Assembly: GCA_001795165.1 (NCBI GenBank)
Contig: MGNS01000156.1
Span: forward strand, 7,182-12,883
Source of the DNA: Chloroflexi bacterium RBG_16_57_11
GTDB lineage: Bacteria; Chloroflexota; Anaerolineae; Anaerolineales; UBA4823
DNA: 5,702 bases
Reading direction: 5' to 3'
This document shows positions 1 through 5,702 of the stretch, one piece after another. The notes beneath the pieces are model-generated. The model saw nothing but the letters and a program-made list of their open reading frames with translations, ran no database searches and was not told where the DNA came from. Position 1 is the first letter of the stretch. Each line of letters opens with the position of its first letter. The position numbers and the translations under genes were made by a program.

Positions 1-1
1 G

Positions 2-214
2 GGGCCGGTTCCACGTGAATGGTTTCCCTATCTCATCTTGCATGATGCTTATTTCGACGGGCTACCCAACCGCGATATCACTTTGAAACTCTATATCTCA
101 GAGGGGACTTTTCACCGCACGCGGCGATCTGCCCTCCGGTCTGTGACGCGCGTTTTGAGTGAAATAGAGTCCACCCAGAGCTTCCCCACCTCATCCATAA
201 ACCGAAACCCATAG
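2..214 (+). CDS. C-terminal fragment of a protein ending in a helix-turn-helix (5'-truncated by the window edge)
   Basis: An open frame enters from the left edge and stops at TAG 212-214, giving 70 residues with no start inside the window. Residues about 22-50 of the fragment (LPNRDITLKLYISEGTFHRT and the following RRSALRSV) read as a helix-turn-helix of the sigma-70 region 4 / LuxR type: an N-R-x-I first helix, then an I-S-E-G-T-F-H-R recognition helix, then a basic helix. The tail after about residue 56 is Ser/Thr/Pro/Asn-rich and looks disordered. In the bacterial groups this window resembles, such domains can close large NTPase or repeat proteins, but the rest of this protein cannot be seen, so its role is unknown. 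It is most likely DNA-binding. The 139-base gap downstream suggests it is not in the same operon as the following genes. A 60-codon frame on the opposite strand (78-260) has no recognisable features and is taken as a shadow. Confidence 0.6.
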   Translation, partial: GPVPREWFPYLILHDAYFDGLPNRDITLKLYISEGTFHRTRRSALRSVTRVLSEIESTQSFPTSSINRNP

Positions 215-267
215 CGTTTTGACTGATCTTTCCTTGATGGGGGAGGTGGTATTCAAACAATGACAGT

Positions 268-296
268 CTTTGGCAGTTAAAAGGCTTGCTTTGGCA
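268..296 (+). repeat. Direct repeat CTTTGGCA x2, 21 bases apart
   Basis: CTTTGGCA occurs at 268-275 and again at 289-296. The start-to-start distance is 21 bases, about two turns of B-DNA, which would place both copies on the same face of the helix, as is common for tandem operator half-sites. The position, 58-86 bases upstream of the first operon gene, fits a regulatory site. No regulator is known to match it. An exact 8-mer pair within 139 bases could also be chance, so confidence is low. Confidence 0.25.
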
Positions 297-307
297 CCTT
301 TAATTTT
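277..307 (+). terminator. Weak inverted repeat followed by a short T run (possible terminator)
   Basis: TTAAAAGG (277-284) pairs with CCTTTAA (297-303), with one unpaired A, around a 12-base loop, and TTTT (304-307) follows shortly after. It lies 63 bases past the stop of the upstream partial gene. The stem is short and mostly A-U and the T run is only four bases, so it would be a poor intrinsic terminator. It also overlaps the CTTTGGCA direct repeat and may instead be an operator or chance. Confidence 0.15.
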
Positions 308-353
308 CTAAGCTGATAGCATGTCGTCAATCCCGTAAATACAGGAGCAGTTC

Positions 354-3008
354 ATGGACTATATTCGCTGGTTTAACGAGGTAGGGAAAGCCGAATCAGG
401 GCTGGTCGGCGGTAAAGGCGCAAATTTAGGAGAGCTTACTCGGGCTGGTTTACCGGTTCCGCCTGGATTTTGTGTGACTTCAGCGGCATACCAGGATTTT
501 TTCCGCCAGAACAGATTGGACCAACCGGTCTTCGAAGCCCTGATGGGAATGAACCTGGGAGACCTTGTGGATCTAAAACGCAGATCGGCGCACATCCAGG
601 CAGCCATCTACGCTACACCCATCCTGCCAAAAATCGTTGACGAGGTTTCTGCAAGCTGCCAGCAATTGTTCCAACAGACAGCCCATGAAACGCCTCTGGC
701 GGTGCGATCTTCGGCTACCGCAGAGGATCAGGCCGATGCCTCCTTCGCCGGCCAGCTCGAGACCTATCTGGATGTGCGCGGGCTTCCTTCACTGCTCGAG
801 CACATCAAACGCTGTTGGGCTTCGCTGTGGGCAGAGCGAGTGTTGGCTTATATCGCCAACCAGGGTCTGAATCATCATTCGGTTTCCATGTCGGTGGTTG
901 TGCAAAGCATGATCCCATCCGAGGTGTCGGGTGTGCTTTTCACCGTAAACCCGGTCACCGGGGACCGGGATCAAGCGGTGATCAACGCCAGCTGGGGATT
1001 GGGCGAAGCGATCGTCTCTGGGCTGGTTTCACCCGATACGATCACTGTAAGCAAAAGCGATGGACAGATCATCGATTGCCAGACGGGGTCGAAGGAGCTG
1101 ATGGTGGCATATGCCGCGCAGGGTGGGACAGAAGAATTGGCGGTTCCCGAGGAGATGCGAAACCAGCCCGCCTTGACCGACCTGCAGGTGGCCGAGCTGA
1201 CCCGGCTGGGCAACCGGATAGAAGCCTATTATGGAAAACCCCAGGACATCGAGTGGGGATTCTACAACGGTAGCTGGTATCTGTTGCAATCGCGACCAAT
1301 CACAACCCTGACCTACCAACCTGAGCCGAATTATCCACCTGGGGACTTCAACCGCTCGATGTTTATCGAGATCTTTCCCGATCCCCTTTCCCCGGTCTTT
1401 TTATCCGTCATCGAGCCTTTGTTCAAAGATATGCTGGATTTTACCTTCCGCGCCCTGGGATTTGAGCCACCGAAAGACATGCAAGCGATCGGTGGGTTCT
1501 ATAACCAGCCATACTTTAACCGGGATTATATCGCGGCTGCCTTCCAGCAGCTATCGCCAGCCGTTCGCGAGCCACTGGTCGCCCAGATTGTGAATCCTTT
1601 TGGGGCACAAGATGAGCCCGCCAAAATCGAGCTATCCTGGCCGTATATTCGAATGTTGTACAGGATCCTTAGATTTATGGTTCGCTTCCCCAAGAAGCTA
1701 CCGGGGCTGCTTGCTACCTACCAGGCGGAAATTGCCCAGGTCGAAGAATTCCCTTACGAGGTAGCAACTGACGTAGAAATTTATGAGCAGATTTACCGGT
1801 TGCCGTTCGAGTATGCCAACAAGCTGCTCAATTATGATTTCCTGATGATCGCTGTAATCGGCAGGTCTTACCGCCTGCTGGGCGCCCTGCTAAAACGCTA
1901 CTACGAATCTGACACCGAAGAAGTCGTGGCCAAACTAATCTCCGGCGTGACCGGCAACATCACCATGGAGACGAACAAGCGCCTGTGGGACCTGGCCCAG
2001 ATTGCCAGGTCATCGCCATCCATCGGCGAGGTCTTGCGGGGAAACGACTCCACTCAGGCGAGGGCCATCCTGCAAAAATCTGAGCAGGGCTTGAAGTTCC
2101 TGCAGACCATGGATCAATTTTTAGACGAGTTCGGCCATCGTGAAGTCCACATGGACATCCTTTACCCGACCTGGTGTGATGATCCGGAACCGGTTTATTC
2201 GTTCATTCGAAGTTATCTGGATGCCGATGAATCCCAAAGCCCCTACCGGCAACAGGAGCGACTGGTCAAGGAGCGTGAAGACTTAACCAGAATGGTCGTA
2301 AAAGATTTAGAGAAGAGCATCTCGGGTCGATTGGTCCTGGCCCCTATTTTCAGATGGTTCTTGAAACAAACCCAGCTTCATACCCGCGAGCGAGACACGA
2401 TGCATTTCGAGATGACCCGTCTGTTCCCGCCGCTCTGCCGGCTGGCAGTGGAGCTTGGAAATCGCTGGGCAGCCTGGGGTTACCTGGAGCAAAAAGAGGA
2501 TGTGTTTTTCCTGGAGGTCGATGAATTGCTCAAAATGGCGAAATCACCGTACTCGATGCGTGAGGCGGTCCGCTCTCGCAGGGATACTTTCACACAAATC
2601 AAGCATCAATCCTGGCCGATCATGATCTGCAATGGTGAGGAGATATTCGGCGCAAAGTCCGAGGCGATAGAGATCGGGGAGGCCGGCTTGAAGGGCATTG
2701 CCGGCAGCCCCGGAAAAGTGACAGGCATCTCGCGCGTGATCCAGGGACCTGATGATTTCGCCAAGCTGAAGAAAGGCGAGATCCTGGTGGCGCCAATTAC
2801 CAATCCTGTCTGGACGCCGCTGTTTGCGGTCGCGGGCGCATTGATCACCGAGGTGGGCGGAATTCTGTCGCATGGCGCCATCGTAGCGCGTGAATATGGC
2901 ATCCCGGCGGTTATGTCAGTCACGGGGGCGACCAGGCTTTTGCACGACGGTCAACGCATCACCGTGGATGGGAATAAAGGTCTGGTCTACCTGGAAGAGG
3001 AGGCCTGA
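354..3008 (+). CDS. PEP-synthase-like / rifampin-phosphotransferase-like ATP-dependent dikinase-type phosphotransferase
   Basis: 884 residues. Residues 1-320 form a PPDK/PEP-synthase ATP-grasp domain: GGKGANL (19-25, Lys21), VRSSATAED (117-125), SGVLFTVNPVTG (192-203), QDIEWG (297-302) and LLQSRPIT (310-317). Residues 330-775 are a long helical, family-variable segment, with GHREVHMD (594-601) and REDVFFL-like EDVFFL (715-720). Residues 780-884 are the swivelling phosphohistidine domain, where SHGAIVAREYGIPAV carries the expected catalytic His840. There is no C-terminal TIM barrel, which true PEP synthase and PPDK need to bind pyruvate. The order ATP domain, substrate domain, His domain and the length match the rifampin phosphotransferase (Rph) layout. 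Family chemistry moves a phosphate from ATP through the His to an acceptor, releasing AMP and phosphate. The acceptor here is unknown; annotation as 'phosphoenolpyruvate synthase' would be misleading. The start is supported by AGGAG (343-347), six bases before ATG. It is first in the operon, one base before the PlsY-like gene, and is presumably cytosolic. Confidence 0.9.
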   Translation: MDYIRWFNEVGKAESGLVGGKGANLGELTRAGLPVPPGFCVTSAAYQDFFRQNRLDQPVFEALMGMNLGDLVDLKRRSAHIQAAIYATPILPKIVDEVSASCQQLFQQTAHETPLAVRSSATAEDQADASFAGQLETYLDVRGLPSLLEHIKRCWASLWAERVLAYIANQGLNHHSVSMSVVVQSMIPSEVSGVLFTVNPVTGDRDQAVINASWGLGEAIVSGLVSPDTITVSKSDGQIIDCQTGSKELMVAYAAQGGTEELAVPEEMRNQPALTDLQVAELTRLGNRIEAYYGKPQDIEWGFYNGSWYLLQSRPITTLTYQPEPNYPPGDFNRSMFIEIFPDPLSPVFLSVIEPLFKDMLDFTFRALGFEPPKDMQAIGGFYNQPYFNRDYIAAAFQQLSPAVREPLVAQIVNPFGAQDEPAKIELSWPYIRMLYRILRFMVRFPKKLPGLLATYQAEIAQVEEFPYEVATDVEIYEQIYRLPFEYANKLLNYDFLMIAVIGRSYRLLGALLKRYYESDTEEVVAKLISGVTGNITMETNKRLWDLAQIARSSPSIGEVLRGNDSTQARAILQKSEQGLKFLQTMDQFLDEFGHREVHMDILYPTWCDDPEPVYSFIRSYLDADESQSPYRQQERLVKEREDLTRMVVKDLEKSISGRLVLAPIFRWFLKQTQLHTRERDTMHFEMTRLFPPLCRLAVELGNRWAAWGYLEQKEDVFFLEVDELLKMAKSPYSMREAVRSRRDTFTQIKHQSWPIMICNGEEIFGAKSEAIEIGEAGLKGIAGSPGKVTGISRVIQGPDDFAKLKKGEILVAPITNPVWTPLFAVAGALITEVGGILSHGAIVAREYGIPAVMSVTGATRLLHDGQRITVDGNKGLVYLEEEA
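2997..3003 (+). promoter_or_regulatory. Ribosome binding site that fixes the PlsY-like start
   Basis: GAGGAGG lies in the last codons of the phosphotransferase gene, six bases before ATG 3010. It decides the start: an open frame extends upstream to ATG 2890, but that extension overlaps the conserved His-domain end of the upstream gene and would put a non-hydrophobic, Arg-rich leader ahead of the first membrane helix. Confidence 0.75.
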
Positions 3009-3009
3009 T

Positions 3010-3636
3010 ATGCAGCTGGTCTACCTGGCCTTTTTCTACCTGTTGGGCTCCATACCCATCGCCTGGCTGATGGGGAAGCTGGCCGGCCGGGGAGATATTC
3101 GCCGCTGGGGGAGCGGGAACGCCGGGGTGATGAACGTGGCTTTGAATGTTTCTCGCTGGGCTGGATTGGTCGTCTTTTTGGCAGAGATCGCCAAGGGAGC
3201 GCTCACCGTGCTCCTGGCGCAAAAATGGCAGCTGAGCGAGCCGATGACCGGTATGGCTGTGCTGGTTGCCGTGGCGGGCACGCGCTGGTCGATCTGGCTC
3301 GGAGGTCAGGGCGGGCGCGGGAACACCCTGGGGGTGGCCGCAATGCTGGTGCTTTCCTGGTCAGCGGTGGTTATCGGCGTCCTGGTATGGATCGCAGCCC
3401 GCCTCCTGACCAGGAGCTCCTTCTGGGCGACGCGCTGCTGGCTGCTCTCGCTGCCGGTGGCTTTAGGCCTGGCCACCATGTCCTGGTGGTACGCCGCGAT
3501 GGGAGCCGCACTGGGCTTGTTCTACCTGAGCGAGCATAAAACCAGCACCGATGACCATACCATCCTGAAGGAGACCTGGCCAAGCCTGTGGGCTTTTCTC
3601 ACCGCGCCGCGGAGGGGGAAGCAAGCCGACCGTTAG
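3010..3636 (+). CDS. Divergent PlsY-family membrane protein (putative glycerol-3-phosphate acyltransferase)
   Basis: 208 residues, close to the usual PlsY length of about 200. PlsY transfers an acyl group from acyl-phosphate to glycerol-3-phosphate in the inner membrane, the first step of bacterial phospholipid synthesis. Motif 1 is well kept: GSIPIAWLMG (13-22), then RRWGSGNAG with N42 (31-42), including the Ser35-Gly36-Asn37 core. Motif 2 is altered: family consensus is G-H-x-F-P then G-G-K-G, while here it reads GTRWS (90-94) and GGRG (101-104), so His becomes Thr91, Pro becomes Ser94 and Lys becomes Arg103. Motif 3, usually H-R-x-N, reads HKTS (176-179), keeping His176 but not Asn. Hydrophobic stretches lie near 1-21, 48-70, 80-98, 107-132 and 143-173, giving a multi-spanning protein with a charged tail. 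It starts one base after the phosphotransferase stop, which suggests translational coupling. The family is fairly sure; activity and substrate are uncertain given the motif changes. It may be a specialised paralogue rather than the housekeeping PlsY. Confidence 0.8.
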   Translation: MQLVYLAFFYLLGSIPIAWLMGKLAGRGDIRRWGSGNAGVMNVALNVSRWAGLVVFLAEIAKGALTVLLAQKWQLSEPMTGMAVLVAVAGTRWSIWLGGQGGRGNTLGVAAMLVLSWSAVVIGVLVWIAARLLTRSSFWATRCWLLSLPVALGLATMSWWYAAMGAALGLFYLSEHKTSTDDHTILKETWPSLWAFLTAPRRGKQADR

Positions 3637-3705
3637 GAGGATCACAAATCGGTCATCCAGAGAGGGAGCCAGGAACGACGCATATAGGCCTGTGGAGATA
3701 AAACA
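3637..3705 (+). other. Short intergenic spacer with a ribosome binding site
   Basis: This 69-base spacer separates the PlsY-like gene from the radical SAM gene. GGAG (3694-3697) sits eight bases before ATG 3706 and supports that start. No hairpin with a T run is seen, so the operon probably continues across it. An open frame on the minus strand (3463-4008) crosses the spacer but shows no recognisable protein features. Confidence 0.55.
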
Positions 3706-5226
3706 ATGCAATGGCCGAAAATCGCATTCCGCCCAAAATATGACGTTGTAATCGAAGAAACGCAGAGCATCTGCCCACAATGCAAGACGCTGATCCCGGC
3801 TTTGCTGGTCGAGCGGGAGGGCAAGGTGATCATGCACAAGCGCTGCCCAGAGCATGGCGAGTTCGAGGCATTGGTTTATGGCGACGCTGCGATGTTCCAA
3901 CGGGTGGCGCCTTTCAACAAGCCGGGCGTGCCACCGAACGAGCTCACTACAAAAGTTGAAAAGGGCTGCCCGTGGGACTGCGGCATTTGCCCGGAGCACC
4001 GCCAACACCTGTGCCTGGGGATTATCGAAGTTAACTCGGCCTGCAACCTGGATTGCCCGTTGTGTCTGGCAGACGCACTAGGCCCGAGCCGGGCCGGTCA
4101 GGGTTTTGAACTGACTTATGAGCAGGTGAACTTTATCCTGGATCGCTTCGTCATCACCGAGGGGCAGCCGGAGGTAGTGCAGTTTTCCGGAGGCGAGCCC
4201 AGCCTACATCCGCGCATCCTGGAATTCATCGCCCTGGCGCAGGCCAAGGGCATCTCCTATGTGATGCTGAACACCAACGGCATCCGCATTGCGCGTGATG
4301 ACCGATTCCTGGAAGGGCTGGCAAAGCTAAAGCCGCATATCTACCTGCAGTTCGACGGGTTTGACCCAGAGACTTCGTTGAGGTTGCGCGGGCGAGCAGA
4401 CCTGCTCGAGACAAAGCTCAAAGCGCTCGACCGGCTGGCTGAAGCCGACGTGCGCGTGGTGCTGGTAGCGGCGATTGAATATGGCGTCAACGAGCACGAG
4501 ATCGGCAGAATTGTGGAATTTGGCATCCGGCACCCGGCGGTGTTTGGCGTCTCTTTCCAGTCGGCATTCCGCGCCCAACGCCACCTGCCGGCGGACCCGC
4601 TGCAGCGCATCACTACACCGGATATCCTCAAAGCGATGGAGGGGCAAACCAGCGGGCTGTTGCGCCTGTCTGATTTTGTGCCTATCCCATGCTGCTCGCC
4701 GACCTGCGGTGTAGCCACCTATGCCATGCTGACCGGGGAGCGGGTGATCCCCATCCCGCGCCTGGTGCCGGTAGAAATGTACCTGGACTATATCACCAAC
4801 CGCTCGATGCCCAGCCTGGACCAGGCGTTGCTGTATTTACTGGAAAGGCTGTGGAGCTCGGGGGCGAAGGTGGGCAGCGACCAGGCGACGGCCTTCGTCT
4901 TCGAAGCCTTGAGCCGGGCAAGAGTGCCCGTGCGCATGCCGGACCCCAACTGGACCGCCGAGCGCTGCACCTCCTGCCGGGTCGGCCTGCCGATCAGCCA
5001 GCACCAGCCGCGCGACCTGGGACGGCATGTCTTTATGATCAGCGTGCGCGATTTTATGGATCCCTACAATTTCGATGTTAAGGATATCCACAAGTGCTGC
5101 GTCGGCGTTCTGCTGCCGGACGGGCGCAGCGTGCCTTTTTGCGCCTACAACTCGGTTGGCTATCGCGAGCAAGTGACGGCTCAGCTAACCCGGCAGCAGC
5201 TATCAGGAGGGCGCCATGTCCGATGA
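3706..5226 (+). CDS. Radical SAM protein of the tetraether synthase (Tes / MJ0619-like) family
   Basis: 506 residues with 18 cysteines. The N-terminus has a rubredoxin-like metal site: CPQC (23-26) and CPEHGEF (47-53). GCPWDCGICPEH (87-98) supplies Cys88, 92 and 95. The radical SAM cluster motif CNLDCPLC (C113, C117, C120; CX3CX2C) is followed by the SAM-binding SGGEP (161-165), TNGI (190-193) and YLQFDGFD (213-220). Further cysteines are CCSPTC (329-334), CTSC (421-424), C464-C465 and C479, within the tail FMDPYNFD (450-457) and PFCAYN (477-482). This layout matches my recollection of Tes, which has several [4Fe-4S] clusters plus a mononuclear iron site and couples lipid chain ends to make membrane-spanning archaeal lipids. 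The enzyme would activate an inert sp3 carbon with a 5'-deoxyadenosyl radical. No membrane span is visible. Its neighbour is a PlsY-like acyltransferase, which supports a lipid substrate. Family placement is strong; tetraether or C-C coupling activity is inferred. Another radical SAM modification of lipid chains is possible. Confidence 0.85.
   Translation: MQWPKIAFRPKYDVVIEETQSICPQCKTLIPALLVEREGKVIMHKRCPEHGEFEALVYGDAAMFQRVAPFNKPGVPPNELTTKVEKGCPWDCGICPEHRQHLCLGIIEVNSACNLDCPLCLADALGPSRAGQGFELTYEQVNFILDRFVITEGQPEVVQFSGGEPSLHPRILEFIALAQAKGISYVMLNTNGIRIARDDRFLEGLAKLKPHIYLQFDGFDPETSLRLRGRADLLETKLKALDRLAEADVRVVLVAAIEYGVNEHEIGRIVEFGIRHPAVFGVSFQSAFRAQRHLPADPLQRITTPDILKAMEGQTSGLLRLSDFVPIPCCSPTCGVATYAMLTGERVIPIPRLVPVEMYLDYITNRSMPSLDQALLYLLERLWSSGAKVGSDQATAFVFEALSRARVPVRMPDPNWTAERCTSCRVGLPISQHQPRDLGRHVFMISVRDFMDPYNFDVKDIHKCCVGVLLPDGRSVPFCAYNSVGYREQVTAQLTRQQLSGGRHVR
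5205..5210 (+). promoter_or_regulatory. Ribosome binding site inside the radical SAM gene
   Basis: AGGAGG lies five bases before ATG 5216 and within the last codons of the radical SAM gene. It fixes the start of the small membrane protein, which overlaps the upstream gene by 11 bases, and points to coupled translation. Confidence 0.7.
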
Positions 5227-5611
5227 ACCGAATTTACCCGTTGAGCCTGAGGCTCCAGCACCCGCCGCTTCAGGTCGACCGCCGTTGAGCCGCGGCCAAA
5301 AGGCGCGTGATTTCATGATTGGCTTTTTGGGCGGTATAGCATTGAACCTGGTATTGAGCACGTTGATTTACTTTTTACAAAGGTTTCAGGATGGTTTGCC
5401 GGATTGGCTGCTCAGCATACTGCTGTTTGTGGAGGTGTTCGCCCCCTGGGTGCTCACCTTTGGCCTGATTATTCTGGCGTTGGTGCGAAAACGTAATTGG
5501 ATAGCATTTGGGGTTTTAGGTTTGTTTGTCATTGCCTTTTTAATGGTGATCGTTTTGTTGGTAATTTTTATGGTCGCTTGCCTTGTTGGTGGGGGTTTGG
5601 GAGGTTTATAG
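5216..5611 (+). CDS. Small membrane protein of unknown function (three predicted helices)
   Basis: 131 residues; I do not recognise a family. Residues 1-30 are a Pro/Ala/Glu-rich, hydrophilic leader (for example EPEAPAPAAS at 10-19) ending in a basic patch with R21, R26, K29 and R31, likely cytoplasmic. Three long hydrophobic stretches follow: about 33-54, 64-90 and 95-125, with a basic RKR loop at 91-93. The C-terminus is glycine-rich (GGGLGGL, 125-131). The gene overlaps the radical SAM gene by 11 bases and has a strong AGGAGG, so both are probably made together. The hydrophobic part is rich in T at the second codon position, as expected for membrane proteins, so its AT-richer look is not by itself a sign of transfer. 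It could be a membrane anchor or partner for the lipid enzymes, but nothing in the sequence shows a catalytic site. Confidence 0.7.
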   Translation: MSDEPNLPVEPEAPAPAASGRPPLSRGQKARDFMIGFLGGIALNLVLSTLIYFLQRFQDGLPDWLLSILLFVEVFAPWVLTFGLIILALVRKRNWIAFGVLGLFVIAFLMVIVLLVIFMVACLVGGGLGGL

Positions 5612-5614
5612 CCC

Positions 5615-5702
5615 ATGAATAACCCTACGATCTCCTGGCATGGTTGGTGGCGGGTCTTGATCTTTGGACTGCTGGTCCTGGCAGGCGTGCTGCCGCTACT
5701 GT
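5615..5702 (+). CDS. N-terminal fragment of a membrane or exported protein (3'-truncated by the window edge)
   Basis: ATG 5615 opens a frame that runs off the right edge after 29 complete codons. The start has GGGAGG at 5599-5604, ten bases upstream, a slightly long spacing, and lies three bases after the previous stop. The visible part has a short polar leader with aromatic residues (HGWWR, 9-13) followed by a hydrophobic stretch (VLIFGLLVLAGVLPLL, 14-29), reading as a first membrane helix or an uncleaved signal anchor. No family can be assigned from this fragment. Its close spacing makes it the likely next member of the operon. Confidence 0.6.
   Translation, partial: MNNPTISWHGWWRVLIFGLLVLAGVLPLL

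Larger units (their letters stand above)
215..353 (+). other. Intergenic region, probable promoter region of the downstream operon
   Basis: This is the only sizeable non-coding gap in the window and it precedes five closely spaced + strand genes, so a promoter here is expected. No convincing -35/-10 pair was found. TTGGCA (291-296) resembles a -35 box, but the sequence about 17 bases further on (TGATAG or GATAGC, 314-320) is a poor -10. Visible structure consists of a CTTTGGCA direct repeat (268-275 and 289-296) and a weak inverted repeat TTAAAAGG / CCTTTAA (277-284 and 297-303). The region is more AT-rich than the genes after it. Confidence 0.35.

Noticed and set aside
291..320. TTGGCA with a downstream TGATAG as a sigma-70 promoter
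   Set aside because: The -35-like box is fair, but the -10 candidate matches at only two or three of six positions, so it is not listed as a promoter.
815..1273. 152-codon + strand open frame inside the phosphotransferase gene
   Set aside because: It lies in another frame of the conserved ATP-grasp domain and its translation is Gly/Arg-rich with no family motif, so it is a shadow.
354..3008. True phosphoenolpyruvate synthase (PpsA)
   Set aside because: Length and the N- and C-terminal domains could suggest it, but the phosphohistidine domain is at the very C-terminus and there is no following TIM barrel for pyruvate; the layout is Rph-like.
2890..3009. Forty-codon N-terminal extension of the PlsY-like frame from ATG 2890
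   Set aside because: It overlaps the conserved phosphohistidine domain of the upstream gene in another frame, is Arg-rich and non-hydrophobic, and the strong GAGGAGG before ATG 3010 marks the real start.
3463..4008. 181-codon minus-strand open frame covering the 3637-3705 spacer
   Set aside because: It runs antisense through two well-supported genes and shows no recognisable domain or membrane pattern; long antisense frames are common in GC-rich coding DNA.
1..5702. CRISPR array, tRNA/rRNA, transposase or insertion-sequence ends
   Set aside because: No regularly spaced repeats, no tRNA-like cloverleaf and no transposase motifs were seen; nearly all of the window is accounted for by coding sequence.

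Overview
The window is bacterial: compact genes with Shine-Dalgarno sequences, short gaps and overlaps, all real genes on the + strand. The gene mix suggests a Chloroflexota (Anaerolineae-like) genome, but that is an inference from protein style and was not tested by any search.

Layout. Bases 2-214 hold the C-terminal 70 codons of a gene that begins outside the window; they carry a sigma-region-4-like helix-turn-helix. A 139-base gap (215-353) follows and is the only plausible promoter region. From 354 to the right edge runs a tight five-gene set: (1) an 884-residue PEP-synthase-like / rifampin-phosphotransferase-like phosphotransferase (354-3008); (2) a 208-residue multi-spanning membrane protein related to PlsY, the glycerol-3-phosphate acyltransferase, with changes in two signature motifs (3010-3636); (3) a 506-residue, 18-cysteine radical SAM protein that looks like the tetraether synthase (Tes, MJ0619) family (3706-5226); (4) a 131-residue membrane protein of unknown function (5216-5611); (5) the first 29 codons of another membrane or exported protein (5615-edge). 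Spacings are 1 base, 69 bases, an 11-base overlap and 3 bases, so co-transcription is likely.

How they may work together. A Tes-like radical SAM enzyme next to a PlsY-like acyltransferase points to membrane lipid chemistry. Archaeal Tes joins the ends of two lipid chains to make membrane-spanning tetraether lipids. A bacterial homologue beside a divergent G3P acyltransferase could belong to a pathway that builds or modifies unusual, perhaps membrane-spanning, glycerolipids. The phosphotransferase could activate or phosphorylate an intermediate, and the small membrane proteins could help locally. This pathway is a hypothesis. The family assignments are well supported by visible motifs; the substrates are not known from sequence. 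No RNA gene, mobile element, CRISPR array or convincing strong terminator was seen.
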